Positions 1 to 11,770 of a DNA stretch of 64,000 nt are shown piece by piece. Every line of letters begins with the position of its first letter. The stretch's first letter is position 1. Made by a program: the position numbers and the translations under genes. Location of the stretch: contig CM068373.1 in assembly GCA_034769895.1 (NCBI GenBank), forward strand, positions 440,119,080-440,183,079, given 5' to 3'. The notes beneath the pieces are model-generated. The model did not search any database, was not told where the DNA came from, and saw only the letters and a list, made by a program, of their open reading frames with translations. This DNA comes from Magicicada septendecula. Lineage: Eukaryota > Arthropoda > Insecta > Hemiptera > Cicadidae.

Positions 1-660
<660 letters not shown>

Positions 661-744
661 CTCCATTTATAATTGCAGATCGTATATACATGAATTTTCT
701 ACCAAAGTGTTAAGACAATAGTAAAGAACAATAGTATGTAAAAT

Positions 745-868
745 AAAACGTTAGTGTTTTTAAATCGTCATACATAGAATGTTGAGGACAAAGACAAGGA
801 AAGAGAAAAACGTTAGTGTTTTTAAATCGTCATACATAGAATGTTGAGGACAAAGACAAGGAAAGAGA
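745..868. repeat. Two-copy tandem duplication, 62-bp unit
   Basis: The segment beginning AAAACGTTAGTG recurs exactly 62 bp later, in almost identical form. The second copy continues into the LINE coding relic that follows, so the duplication includes the first codons of that relic. Confidence 0.9.
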
Positions 869-1265
869 CAAGGCTTAAATTTTATAAAACAATGGCAGTG
901 CCTGTTTTACTATATGGATGTGAAACATGGGTTCCGACAAAGAAGATTAAAAACCAGATTCAAACTTCGGAAATGAAGTTTCTGAGAAGAAGAACAAAGG
1001 GTTGTACGAGGCAGGTACGTTTGGGGAATGAGGATATTAGGGAAGAGCTACAGATATTCTCCATAAATGATAAAATCCAGACATGTCGCAGGGAATAGTT
1101 ACAGCATCTGGACAGAATGGAGGATGGACGACTGTCTAAGGTTGCGTTTCGACATAGACCCTTTGGTTTGGTACAAGTGATGTAGGAGGACCGAGAGTGA
1201 GATGGAGAGATACTCTGTGAAGACGGAACAGGCAAAGTGCCTACTCCGTGAGGTGAAGAAGGAGA
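775..1265 (+). pseudogene. LINE (non-LTR retrotransposon) RT, C-terminal fragment, family A
   Basis: The frame opening at 841 reads LKFYKTMAVPVLLYGCETW, then a KGCTR motif and a NEDIREEL motif. This is the conserved region downstream of the reverse-transcriptase domain in many arthropod LINE ORF2 proteins. After the stop at 1098 the homology continues: HLDRMEDGRLSK is visible to about 1140, and GGPRVRWRDTL at about 1187-1219 in another frame, so the end is frameshifted. The catalytic RT domain and the endonuclease are absent, as expected of a 5'-truncated, dead copy. The same family occurs on the minus strand near 54.85-57.74 kb and near 60.0-60.5 kb. The clade is not resolved by eye. Confidence 0.85.
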
Positions 1266-2169
1266 AGTGTTTTAAAATTAACTGGTATTATAACTGATAT
1301 AAACTGGAAATCACTTCACGATCTATCATGAATCGTCAACAGTGTACTTCTTTTTATACTCATATACATACACCAGAAAGCCGTGGAAACGCTTTTCCTT
1401 ATCGGTCGCTTCTGATAATAGCTGAGTATACGACTGCGACTAACCACGGATGCAGAAGCTCGCTACTCTCTTCTTCCAAGTAATCAATAGAAACCAACTG
1501 CAGTTGTTGATTTATTCTGAGCTATTCTCTGTATTTTCATTTTCAATAAAGAATTTGTTAAAACGAAGAAACGTACACATTGTGTTTTCTATAGTGGATA
1601 ACTTGTAGAAAGTTACGAGAGACTCACAAAGAGTTTCAAGCGGTATGGGTGGTTTAAAACATAGGCTGAACGCCCTAGTGTGTAAGGTACTTCATTTCCT
1701 TTGGGTCGAAGGTGCAGAAGATGTCTGGCTGTTGGTCCACGGTCAAGCTCCAGGAGAAAAAATTAAATGAAATCTTTAACTGTTTTGTGAAACAGTAGCT
1801 AGAAAATCCATTAGTGCCTCAGGCGTTACATAACTGCTAACATCGACGTCATAGAACGAATACTGTAGTGGAAGCATCAGAAAAGTAGGTGTTAAGGTAT
1901 AAAAAGATAATCCGTCTCACATGTTTGTTCGCAAGCGGGTCGTACCCGTATACGTCAAAAATAAATTATTTATCTTATCTACCTAAGTGTTCGCAAGTGA
2001 AACTAGTTGCAAGTGGTACTGTTCGCAACTGCGAGGACACCGTTGCATTAATGTAGGGTTGCCATCTCTCCCGTTTTGGCACGCTGTGTCTTGCTTCCAT
2101 GTGATAGGAGTGATAGGAGAACGTCCAAGGGGAATTTTTGTCCACGTCTGGAGTTTTATCGGTTCTTAA
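1266..2169. other. Non-coding stretch, nothing recognised
   Basis: Unique-looking AT-rich sequence between the LINE relic and the hAT-derived pseudogene. The minus-strand frame of the next pseudogene stays open to 1975, but homology to the family stops near 2170. Confidence 0.5.
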
Positions 2170-2582
2170 AACTCCATTTGGAACCGGATGTTTCGTATAT
2201 TTCTCCAGAAACTGTCTCAAGCTTTGATTGTTAAGCTTTTTCAATGGGATGTTGGATGAAATCATCGCCCTGCAGAGATCCTTCGTAAACTCTGAAGTGT
2301 TGGAAGATGAAGTTGAAGTACTAGCAGATTTTTCGAATAATAGAAGTTGTCTACCTTCGACTGCTGACTGTCTTTGTAAGCAATTTTTATGTTTTTCCGT
2401 ATTACAGTGTTGCTGCACAGTAAAACGTTTCTCAGTGCGACTTTAACTACACACAACTTACAAAATAAAATAATGCCATCGGTACTAAATATTTTATCAC
2501 CAAATTCTCGAATAAAACCGCGCACCTTTTCATTCACCGAACTCTTTATTCTAGGCATGATGGAAACAAACTGCGGACACAC
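2170..2582 (-). pseudogene. BED zinc-finger / CGGBP1-like protein relic (hAT-derived)
   Basis: Two overlapping minus-strand frames, one opening at 2582 and one at 2418, together give a CGGBP1-like layout. A basic N-terminus (MPRIKSSVNEKVRGFI) is followed by FCKLC, the two cysteines of a BED-type finger. The histidine half, QHCNTEKHKN, lies in the second frame. After that come a low-complexity serine/threonine stretch and the helix SSNIPLKKLNNQSLRQFLEK with YTKHPVPNG, which in this family precedes the hAT catalytic core. A frameshift near 2420-2440 separates the finger halves and homology ends near 2170. CGGBP1-like proteins are domesticated or active hAT relatives; with no catalytic domain and a frameshift, this copy is a pseudogene. 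Confidence 0.7.
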
Positions 2583-3059
2583 GAAATGAGTGAAAGACCA
2601 TTACAGGGGATAGTGAAAGTTAAAAGCACTTTACAAAATGTAAGAAAAACCCTCCCCCTCCCTTAACTTTTGCCCGCTGGCATTATTGCTCACGGAGGCA
2701 AACAACAGAGGCCTAACGGTACTTGAAATCCGCATTCCAAAGATATTTCACACCTTATTAACCATTTCTCGGAATATATAGGTACAATCGCGTTACCTTA
2801 CGGTGGCCTCTCCATAGCTGCGCGAAAAGTGGGGGTAGTGTGCTAAGTTGTAACACTTCATTTCAAAAACGTCCGTCTTACTGTTGCTACAGTCGGCTGT
2901 ATGGGTGCCCTTAACTATTTAATTATTACAACTCAGGTTTTACACATTTTTGATTTTTCCGGATTTCATTCAACTAACTACTATTTATAATAAATTCTAC
3001 TCAGTATTACTCGAAATTGTATCAAATATGTTGTGACAACAGCGATTCATTACGTCTGC
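2583..3059. other. Non-coding stretch, nothing recognised
   Basis: Contains a C-rich run near 2650 and GC-rich patches, but no open frame or repeat ends that I could identify. Confidence 0.5.
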
Positions 3060-3900
3060 TCTCCGGTACCAGCGACACGGCGCGTGACACCTGAAGAATA
3101 CGAGGCGAGTCAATCCGGCATCAGCAGCCGAGACGTGACCAACTACGTGTTCGGAGCGAGTCAATCAGCGATCCCGGTTAGTTAAAACCCGGGCCGGCAG
3201 AAAATTTTACACACTTTATTTTGAGGAGAGGACTCGGTGTCCGCTCTCTTGATGACACAGTTAGACGCCTGGCGCGTAGATTCCGACAGAGTGACCCACA
3301 ATTCCCTCATTGCCGGACTTGGTAAATACACCCCGCGACCAGGTGAGTCCTGGAAGCGACCTCGTTTGTTAGTCCCGGTGGTATAATCCACCAATCGCAG
3401 GTCGCTTCAGACCCCTCCTTAATTAGGTAAAAAGTAAATAAAGAACTCAAATAGACCCAGTGGCAGGAGTCCTTTCTGAGACTCGGGACACTGCACTACT
3501 CGCGACCCGCGGGCCGCGCAACCCCCAGTCGTGTAATTTTACACACTCTTCATCGCCACGCCATCGGACCCACTTCATCTCCTCTCCTCTCTCGGACGAC
3601 ATCGAGGCGGAGTCAGCCGGAAGGAACAGCCGAAGAATAGAACCGCCGCCGTTCTTGCGTCTTCGCACTCCCGTTCCACGCCAGCGATGGACGTCGCTGG
3701 GCCGGCAGCCGACTCTACAACCGATGCCGAAAGAAGAGGAGGACTGCAGTACGCCACGATCAGCGGATGCAGCCGCCGAACATCTCAGTGCGGCACGACC
3801 AACATCAGCCTTCTCACCACAGGTCCTTTTTAGGGCCACCAAAAACACTAGAGTGACGATTGGCGCCATTTGTCATGGGGCAAGCCTTTTGTCCGGTGAC
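3060..3900 (+). other. CpG-rich island, possible LTR with adjoining primer-binding-like site
   Basis: This stretch is much richer in C+G and CpG than its surroundings. It holds a polyadenylation-like AATAAA near 3438 and, near 3862, TGGCGCCATTTGTCATGGGG, which resembles the TGGCGCC...GGGGC start common at retroelement primer-binding sites. A 165-codon frame (3460-3957) crosses it. That frame is rich in Arg, Ser and Pro and matches no family I know, so I do not call it a gene. Alternatives are a host CpG island or a promoter/exon of an unrecognised gene. No LTR partner or integrase/RT sequence is present nearby. Confidence 0.3.
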
Positions 3901-4027
3901 AATGTATTTGTAATAACACAACAATGTTATTTGTTACATAATGTAAATAATAAATAATTACTAGTGTAAAGCAAGCAAGTGGAATACTAATAGAAGAAAT
4001 AGAGAAATACAAATCTAAAATGACCAT

Positions 4028-4101
4028 AAATATGCTTTATGCAAGTGCTGCTAAAATAGGACCTAAACGAAAAAAGTGGGTAACCACGCATAAAAATATG
4101 C
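4028..4101. repeat. AAATATGC motif cluster, left of the transposase relic
   Basis: Two AAATATGC octamers occur at 4028-4035 and 4094-4101. The same octamer is clustered on the far side of the transposase pseudogene near 6.1-6.2 kb, which hints at subterminal repeats of one element. Confidence 0.35.
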
Positions 4102-4269
4102 ACACTTTATATAAAATATCACATAAAATCGAGCCCATTAATTTTTCTTGCATTTAATACAATTACTAATACAAAATTTAAAATTAATATGTAAGTAATG
4201 AATGTAAGTAACTTGCCGACTTATAAAGAAGTATATGCGAAGTCAGAATGCACTGGGAATTCAGTATCA

Positions 4270-5643
4270 TCCTTCAAGTCCGGGGATGTTTCTCTGCCCA
4301 AAATTGCTTCAACACCGGAGATATAGATTCAGCCCTTGATAGGTCATCTTCGTCTAAGTTAATTACAAGCCTATCTTGCATTTCATCTATTAATCCTCTT
4401 TCCAAATATTCGTCTTCAATTTTAATTACATGTTCACACACTGATGTCCATTCTTGTTTTTCTATTGATTGGCATGCTTGCCTAGTTAAATCTATTATGG
4501 TTTTATTATCAAAATGGTGTTGTTTTTTGCAACAGAGTGTTTAAGTTGAGCCCAAATAAGTTCTATGTGGTTTAGGTCAGGATGATATGGAGGTAGACGA
4601 ATAACAGTGTGAACGTGATTTCCTAAAATACTATCTATTTTATAGGGGTTTTCTAACGGTTTATTCATTTTTACTAACTTATGTAGCTCTGGTTTAAACA
4701 TATTAGGTGTAAAAAGAATTTTTTTATTAGATAACCACTGCATTAACTCACTTTTTGAAGAATTTGATGTAGGACATTTTTCAGATTGGTAATTGTGGTA
4801 TGGTGCATTATCTAATACTAACACTGAGATTTTTTGGTAATCCCGAAATTAGCTTTTCAACTACCCATTTCTCGAAATTTGTATTATTCATATCCCCATG
4901 ATAATCACCTGTTTTCTGTCCCGATTTAAAAACCAATAAGGCACCATCGATGAACCCTTGATCTGTACCCGCGTGAACTATTATGAATCTGTCTCCTTTA
5001 TTTAACGGTACACTCGCTCCTTCACCACTTTCGTCGTACCACGACTTTTTTACTGCATGAGACGTGTGTATATACATCTCATCTGTGTAAACGATTGGCC
5101 GGTTTTCTGTCCTGAATTGTTTATTTTCCTAAGGTATTCAATTCTTTTTGCCCTTATCTCTTGACGTTCATTTAATACACTTCTATTATTTCTAATCTTC
5201 TTCCACTTAAACCCTAAGTTTATAATAACTTTCCTTAAACATGATAAGCTACCTTGAAAGTTCACACTAGACTTCAGAAGTTGATGAAGTTTTCGTAGCG
5301 TAGGATATGTTTTTTGTGTTGTCGTAAAATTGTAGATTGTTCGTCTTATCACACATTTATCAAAATCGTCAATATTAGATTTTGTTGACCTCCTCTTTCT
5401 TTCTTTACGAGGTGTTATAAAGTGTGGTGACTGTTCATTTTCTATTGTTATACCCTCACTTTTAATACGGCGAATCGTTCTTTCAGAAACTCCTGTTGCT
5501 GACGCTATTCGTTTTTGAACCTTTTTTAGTGGAATACTAATTCCATTTTTTTCACTTTCCATAAATTTACATACATTAGAAATGACTTCCCGAGCTTGGC
5601 TATGCACAATCTTTTTACCTAACTTCGATTTAATAGGAGGCAT
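4270..5643 (-). pseudogene. IS630/Tc1-superfamily transposase (DDE_3 type), frameshifted
   Basis: Read on the minus strand from MPPIKSKLGKK at 5643, the protein begins with a helix-turn-helix containing VQKRIASATGVSERTIRRIK, followed by a second basic helical region. The catalytic core follows in order: IVYTDEMYIH (first Asp, near 5090), VLDNAPYHN (second Asp, near 4820) and LPPYHPDLNHIELIW (Glu, near 4560). An extra segment lies between the second and third acidic residues, so the spacing is longer than in classical Tc1 or mariner. The C-terminal tail continues to about 4270, where KQFWAEKH precedes a stop. The frame shifts near 5100, 4815 and 4505, so no intact protein is made. Such enzymes cut and paste DNA between terminal inverted repeats; I could not locate clear TIRs or a TA duplication. 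Confidence 0.85.
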
Positions 5644-6735
5644 TTTTCTGAGTACGTAATGAAATAAAATGTACTGTAAAAGTAACAATACGTTAAGCAA
5701 AATAAAATTCAGTTTAACTTAACGTGATGTCTGAAAACACAACCACAGACAATATTAAATGATATTAAAATGTAATTAGATTATTTATCACATGTCACAG
5801 TCCCAAACTAAACACTAGTAACGATATAAACTAAATAATTAAATGAAATACAGGCCTACACGGTAAATGTTTTTGAAAACGCATCAAGACTTATGCACTC
5901 AGTGAGGCGTGCCGTTACACTGACAAAAACCAGGGTTCTGCGCACACTGCTTTCACCAAGGTTGGCGGCCATCATAAAGTACACAAGTTGTATTTTAAGG
6001 ACATTCTGAAAGATGTTTTTACTACTTTAACACACCACAATTTGTTACTGAACGAATAAATGCATTTTCGTGTGAAAAATACACGAAAATGCCATTATAA
6101 TCCATTTTCACTGTAAATATGCTGTAAAACTTCATAAATGTCTAAATATGCATATGAAAAGTCAAAAAATATAACTTAAATATCCATTTTAGTGCTAAAT
6201 ATGCTACAAAACTTAAAAACTACCGCAATATGCAGTTATATGCACAATAAAACACTATCAATCTTCATCGAAATATTTGGAATCAAGTTTAAATCAAGCT
6301 GAAACCTGAAATAATGTCAAGGAAAAAAATATGACATATCATAGAAATCCGCCCCCTAGTAATAGGTAACAAATGTACTTCTCTCAAAATAGTTTGTGAG
6401 TTCTGCAAGTCCGGGATCGTACTAGTTTAATTCATTACTAACTGGTATGGCATTGTCTTTATGAGATAATGTTTCTCTGTTTGGAAAACAATGCCCGCTT
6501 CGTCTCTTCAAACAAACAGTATTCAGCGGTTAATAATTGCTAAACTATACATTATCTATTGGGGTCAAAACGATTGTTGTTTTCAACAAAGAGCGTCCAT
6601 TTATTGTTGGACTGTTCGACGCCAACGACGTCTGGTAGCGTCAGAGCACAATAACGGCAAACTCCCTTGAGTCATCCCCCCCCCCACAACCACCACACCA
6701 CCATCGTCAGTCGCCTTCGAAAGTCTATTAAATTA
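5644..6735. other. AT-rich flank with a second AAATATGC cluster
   Basis: No gene is seen. AAATATGC occurs at 6115-6122, 6144-6151 and 6197-6204, with related AATATGC and TATGCAC nearby. This may be the far end of the element that contains the Tc1-like relic, or of an unrelated repeat. Confidence 0.4.
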
Positions 6736-6739
6736 AATT

Positions 6740-6772
6740 GGTTGTTGTTGTTGTTGTTGAATAGGGCCAAGT

Positions 6773-6803
<31 letters not shown>

Positions 6804-6804
6804 C
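6740..6804. repeat. Short (GTT)n and (AT)n microsatellites
   Basis: Six or so GTT units lie at 6740-6759 and about 14 AT units at 6775-6804, the latter abutting the left arm of a long palindrome. Confidence 0.9.
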
Positions 6805-7243
6805 TGTTAATGATTTCGAGGTTCGGTCATTAATTATGAAAACTCAGTTTTGCGACGTTTCGAGATTTATTCTTCTCATAATCATGCCTACAACATTAAA
6901 ATATAGTCTTACTACAATTATATTATTTGTAAGTGTGTATAGGTGTGTGTAAAGTCATACATTACTATAACTATTTACTTACATTAACTGTGAGATGAGC
7001 TACAGCAACCACATTACACTAAACACATTGCTGTAGCTCATCTCACAGTTAATGTAAGTAAATAGTTATAGTAATATAGTAATGTATGACTTTACACACA
7101 CCTATACACACTTACAAATAATATAATTGTAGTAAGACTATATTTTAATGTTGTAGGCATGATTATGAGAAGAATAAATCTCGAAACGTCGCAAAACTGA
7201 GTTTTCATAATTAATGACCGAACCTCGAAATCATTAACAGTAT
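6803..7243. repeat. Long near-perfect inverted repeat (about 205-bp arms, 19-bp spacer)
   Basis: The left arm at 6803-7008 is the reverse complement of the right arm at 7028-7243, apart from about 10 extra bases in the right arm. Each arm carries the motif CGAAACGTCG (plus strand at 7182-7191) preceded by ATTATGAGA, similar to the Penelope-associated motif seen elsewhere in this window. AT microsatellites flank both sides. The mirrored open frame running minus-strand across the right arm is a by-product and not a gene. Confidence 0.9.
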
Positions 7244-7268
7244 AATAATACGGTCGATAATTAACATT

Positions 7269-7270
<2 letters not shown>

Positions 7271-7315
<45 letters not shown>

Positions 7316-7317
7316 TA

Positions 7318-7361
<44 letters not shown>
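7271..7361. repeat. (TA)n microsatellite
   Basis: About 90 bp of almost pure TA, interrupted near 7309-7325. The Tyr/Ile-repeat frame through it is not a gene. Confidence 0.95.
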
Positions 7362-7363
<2 letters not shown>

Positions 7364-7953
7364 GCCCTTTCCGAGCAGAACGTCCTTCAATCAAAAGTAA
7401 AGCGTGCGCGACCGTGCCTTTTGTTCCTACGACTCCACTGATTTTGTATTGAAAATTTACTTCTGTTCAGACAGAGAGTATTTTTGAAAATGTTTCAACT
7501 TTTTCCTTACGATCAAGCGGGTTTATATTTTAGAAAAGTAATTACGGGAAGTGGAGTGAATTTAATTGTTTTCAAACGATCTTGTGGAGTTATCTTGTTA
7601 TTTTGTAAAAAGATGATACGAGGTGTACAGTTCTCAGTAAATTCCTCCCTCCCTGGACCGCCTCGAACGAACCGATTTTATTCTTTGATATTTCAACGTT
7701 AAACATCGTTGGTATTATTAAGAAATTTGTTACCTTCTAATATTCACATGTGACATCACAGCCAAAGTGGGAAACCTGCTCAAGGGACTTGCTTGTTTTA
7801 CGTTTTTTCGAATCGCCCGTTTTCCCCAGTGACCTATTGTCTTTACCTTCTCCGTTGATATCCTTTCACCGAACTCTGTTAGTACATTGTTGGAAGTAAT
7901 CTCTTTTTGGGACAGTATATAATATAGGGACAGTCCCGAATAAATTGACAGGT
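7362..7953. other. Non-coding stretch, nothing recognised
   Basis: A 72-codon frame at 7484-7702 has no family resemblance that I can see and is probably chance. Confidence 0.5.
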
Positions 7954-8111
7954 ATGCAAACTAGAGGTGGGCTAAACTAGTATTTTAAAATAACAGGTAC
8001 GAAAATACCGTTCCAAAAATAACAGGTACAAATACCTGTTGTTATATACTTAGTATACATAACCTATATTATTTCTTTGTAAGTGACTCGTTGAGTTTCC
8101 TGCAGGTCTCC

Positions 8112-8237
8112 TATGTAATATCTTCAAATAAATACACTGCAAGTAGGTTTATTTTCACCTAGATAAATCTATTAATATATTAATAAACCAATTAAAATAA
8201 ACCTACTTGCAGTGTATTTATCTTATGATATTACATA
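8112..8237. repeat. Hairpin inside the hAT element (44-bp arms)
   Basis: 8112-8155 is the inverted copy of 8194-8237 with few mismatches, around the core AATACACTGCAAGTAGGTTT. The loop is about 38 bp. Confidence 0.85.
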
Positions 8238-8437
8238 ACCTATATTGTATAATTTGTTATAAGAAATAAATTGAAACTAAAAGTATTAACAGTGTTACTT
8301 TACACTGTTACTTTATTAAACTATTACTGTTTAAAAGAAAATAAGGAACAAGAGAATTTATAGGCCTATCTCCCTTTGGGAATACTAATTTAAGTTTTCA
8401 CTAGGAGTAAACAAACTAACATTGACTAAATGTTAAG

Positions 8438-8591
8438 TATATCACTACCGACTCTGAACACAAAGTTTTTTGTTGGTAAAAATGTAAACGTTTTATCTTA
8501 TAGCCTGAACCAGTTTTAGCTTCGTCGGGGCCTCTGACGAATTTCATTTTTACCAATAAAAAACTTTGAGTTCCGAGTCGGTAGTGATATA
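8438..8591. repeat. Second hairpin inside the hAT element (47-bp arms)
   Basis: TATATCACTACCGACT near 8438 returns inverted at 8575-8591, and GGTAAAAATG returns as CATTTTTACC near 8545. The spacer of about 60 bp carries a shorter inverted GTCAGAGGC-like piece. Confidence 0.85.
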
Positions 8592-9067
8592 TTTATATTT
8601 AGTTAATCAACGGACACGTCATGGACAACAAAATCCAAGAATCTACCATTGGTTAGACAAATCAGTTGCGAAACTCAGGCAATGAAATTTAGAGTGCACG
8701 TAATAGCACAACAAATAATGTGAAAAAAAACATCAGAAACAAATAATAAAAACATTACAGTAAGCTACAAGAATGGATGAGAATAAACATGAATTAAACC
8801 GATTACCCTTATAAATACACAAACTAAACAGTTTGCGGCAAAATTTCATTAGATATCTGCTCTTAGTGGCCTATCAATTATCAGCCACTCTGTAGGTTAT
8901 AATACAAATAATTTGTTTTTTCAAAATTTACAAGTTGGAGACTAGTTTAATATATAATTTATCATAATCTGTATTATATACCTGCATAACACACGAGAAT
9001 AAATGTAACATCAGAACTAATTTTTTCATTTATTAAAAACAGCTTCGTCTCTTTGCGCAGAATGTGG

Positions 9068-9240
9068 CTTCGTACTCGTGTACTCGAAATACTCCTGATA
9101 CTCCAAATACTTGTTGTTCCTTGTGTATCCGTAATATTCCTAATACTGGTATACTCGTTTACTTCTTGTTCCTTGTGTACCGGTGATATGCCTAATACTT
9201 GTAGTACTCGTTTACTTGTTACTTGTGTACTCGATAGTTG
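9068..9240. repeat. Decayed tandem repeat, period about 52 bp
   Basis: Words such as TTGTTCCTTGTGTA and TACTCGTTTACTTG recur two to three times at intervals of roughly 50-55 bp. Confidence 0.6.
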
Positions 9241-9381
9241 CGTAGGGGCGTCCCTCGACTCGGAACAGCGAGGCCGCGAAAACCAGGTATTTCAACTTTT
9301 CAGTCACTGTTACATCCGTTCCACAAATATACCGTTCTAAAATACTTGTTATAGGTATATCGGCCCACCTCTAGTGCAAAC

Positions 9382-10659
9382 TAAGAGTTGTTTATACGAA
9401 ATATGAATCTTACAGCACGACGGAAAATGTTAGTTGTACTGCTAATTATAGAACTTTTCAACTGACCCTGGTAGAGTAACTGAATTATAGGCTATATTTC
9501 ATGTGCAAACAAGACAGCTCCACTCCACTTACACCCGCACCAGCGACCAACGCGCTTCAGTCTGTACTGCTTTTCAACATACTCTGGTGCTCAACCTTTT
9601 TGAGAACCACTACTACACTATGTGGAGTGGCCCCCTGTGATGGCACTGCTGGGTCTCATTGTTTCTCGTGTTGTCTACCAGTCTGTCTCTTCTATTTTCT
9701 TGTTAATCTGTTGATGTCGTATTTCACGAAGAGCATCGTAAACACAGTAAGAAACCACTCATATTGGACGCATACACTGTCCAACAGAACTGTCGTTACC
9801 GACTTGGGTCGTAAAAACTTTAATGTTTTAGTGTTGCGTTATCGGGGGGGGGGGGAGTAATTTGGGTCACCGCTACGCCACTTTATGTCCTGTGCTTTGC
9901 CGTTTAATATTTCTGCCGTCATAAAGAATTATATAACGACTCATAAGCTCTAAAGTTTAATTACCGCATATAGAAGTCTTAAATCTACGACGACCTGTAA
10001 TAATGAAAAGTACAGATCTTGTGATAAAATCTGAATACGCAATTAGTATTACATTAATTTAAAAGATTCACGTGCGCGGGTGTTGTGTGTGTGTTTATTT
10101 ACTTTACTACAATGTAAATTTACTATCCTGGTATCTGTTTGTTTTACTTTTGTGTACATTTCATTGAACCGTACTGTTCAACACCATCGTAAAGCTGTTT
10201 ATTTATAATGTTAAAAAACTGTCATTATAAAATGTACAGTATTTTACACTTCATAGACCTAAATAAAGTTACATTAGTTATGGATTTGGAAGTTTGGAAG
10301 TCATTGAGCATAGGACACATGTTATGGTGATTAAGAAGTCATCACCTCACAAACTTTGAATTTGGAAAATATAAGTTTGACAGAATATTCTCTTCTTGGA
10401 AAGTAACATGACATATAAGGCAAACGAAGATATGAAAACAATTTTAGGTGGTGTCTGAACATATTTTTTACTAACAGAAATGTTGAGGACCCATTTATTT
10501 AGAAGTAAATAAAGCTCCAACCACATAAAATACTAATTTGAGGTGTAGACGTGTAGATGTTAATTTACATATTTGACATAATTCTCAGGCTCCAATACTG
10601 GCTTAAGGTGTTAAAAAATTGTCTGAAATAATTATTTTGAAAAAGACTTAACTAATATT
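9382..10659. other. Non-coding stretch, nothing recognised
   Basis: Contains a G12 run at 9844-9855. A 119-codon frame at 9501-9860 resembles nothing that I recognise. Confidence 0.5.
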
Positions 10660-11770
10660 GCTTCATATAGGTCGATAAGTTTACTGTCCTCCGTTTCTAA
10701 ATTACTGGGAAAACTACTTCTTCAGCGTACCAGTCCCATTCTAAATGATATTAGTCCAACTCTTCAGTTTGGTTTTTGTCAGATACACTCAACTATCAAA
10801 CAGTGCTCTCGTGTACCACACGTAATTAATAATGCCGTAGATGAAAAGAAGTATACTTTAGCGGCCTTCCTAGGCGTGAGTCAAGCGTTTGATAAAAGTT
10901 TGGCACGATGGACAGTTGTATATAAACAAAATCTTCCTAAGTCATATTACCTTCTTTTAAAACCATACTTATTTGATAGACATTTTAGAATGGTAAAATA
11001 TCTGCTTTCTACCCTACCAACTCTGGAGTCTCCCAGGCCCATCTTGTATTTAATATTCACGTCTGACCTCCCAACAACCGATTGTAATACAACAGGTACA
11101 TTTGCATAATATACAGCTGATTTGTAGGATCGTTGTATTATTTCATTAATTAATTGACCTGTAATAGCATCTTCAAATGTCTAGAATCAGCTCTTTCGGT
11201 TCAGGAAGTAAAACATCAAATTAACGAATCTGAATAGGAGCATGTAGTTTTCGCTGTTACGAAAACAGCAGTGTCCGCTAGTTTTTAGGAATAACATACA
11301 AATTCCTAGATCATCATGCGTTAAATATTTAGGATTTCATCGTGATAGTAAACTCAGTTGGAGAGAGCATTTTATAAAAAGAAACGTAAGCAGATTGACT
11401 TGAGGATCAACGAATTATGTTGATTTTAGAAAATCTAAACTCTCGTTAGAATAGAAACTCCTATACAAAGCCGTAATTTGGCCTGTCTGGACTTACGGTG
11501 TAAAACTACGGGGGTCTGTCAGTAAATCTAGTATTGCCATAATTTAACGTGCCCAATCGAAAATCCTTCGCGCGATAATTGATGCCCTATGGTATGTTAG
11601 AAACCAAATGCTACATCCAGATCTCCTGGTACCAACCGTCCAAGAGGCAGGACACATCATGGAAAGTTAGAAACGCACGACAATCTTCTCATCCAACCGC
11701 TTGTGCAAGACCGTCACACCAGAAGACTGAAAAGAAATTGGCCTTTAGACTTGTCGTAGGATAGAAAAGG
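10660..11770 (+). pseudogene. Jockey-clade reverse transcriptase, frameshifted
   Basis: Conceptual translation in shifting frames follows the jockey RT from its fingers to its thumb. YRSISLLSSVSKLLGKLL lies near 10670, then LQFGFCQIHST near 10770, then AFLGVSQAFDKS (usually AFLDVSQAFDKV) near 10870-10900. A YLIFTSDLPT block leads into TTGTFA, where the catalytic YADD-like box is destroyed by a stop near 11107. VKYLGFHRDSKLSW appears near 11330, LLYKAVIWPVWTYG near 11460 and QSKILRAIIDALWYV near 11560. Endonuclease and ORF1 are missing upstream. Multiple stops and shifts show an old, 5'-truncated copy. A second fragment of the same clade lies at 16.38-16.63 kb. Confidence 0.85.

Larger units (their letters stand above)
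7962..9373. mobile_element. Non-autonomous hAT-type element, 1.41 kb
   Basis: The ends are TAGAGGTGGGC and GCCCACCTCTA, exact inverted repeats with a sequence typical of hAT termini. They are bordered by ATGCAAAC (7954-7961) and GTGCAAAC (9374-9381), an 8-bp duplication with one mismatch, which is the hAT length. No transposase coding is seen inside. The interior instead holds two hairpins (8112-8237 and 8438-8591) and a decayed tandem repeat near 9070-9240. I infer an element mobilised in trans by a hAT transposase. Confidence 0.85.

Noticed and set aside
3460..3957. 165-codon frame in the CpG-rich island
   Set aside because: Longest plus frame of the region, but open because the sequence is GC-rich; composition and motifs fit no protein family, and an overlapping antisense frame of similar length exists.
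7092..7394. 100-codon minus frame with Tyr/Ile repeats
   Set aside because: Runs through a palindrome arm and a TA microsatellite.
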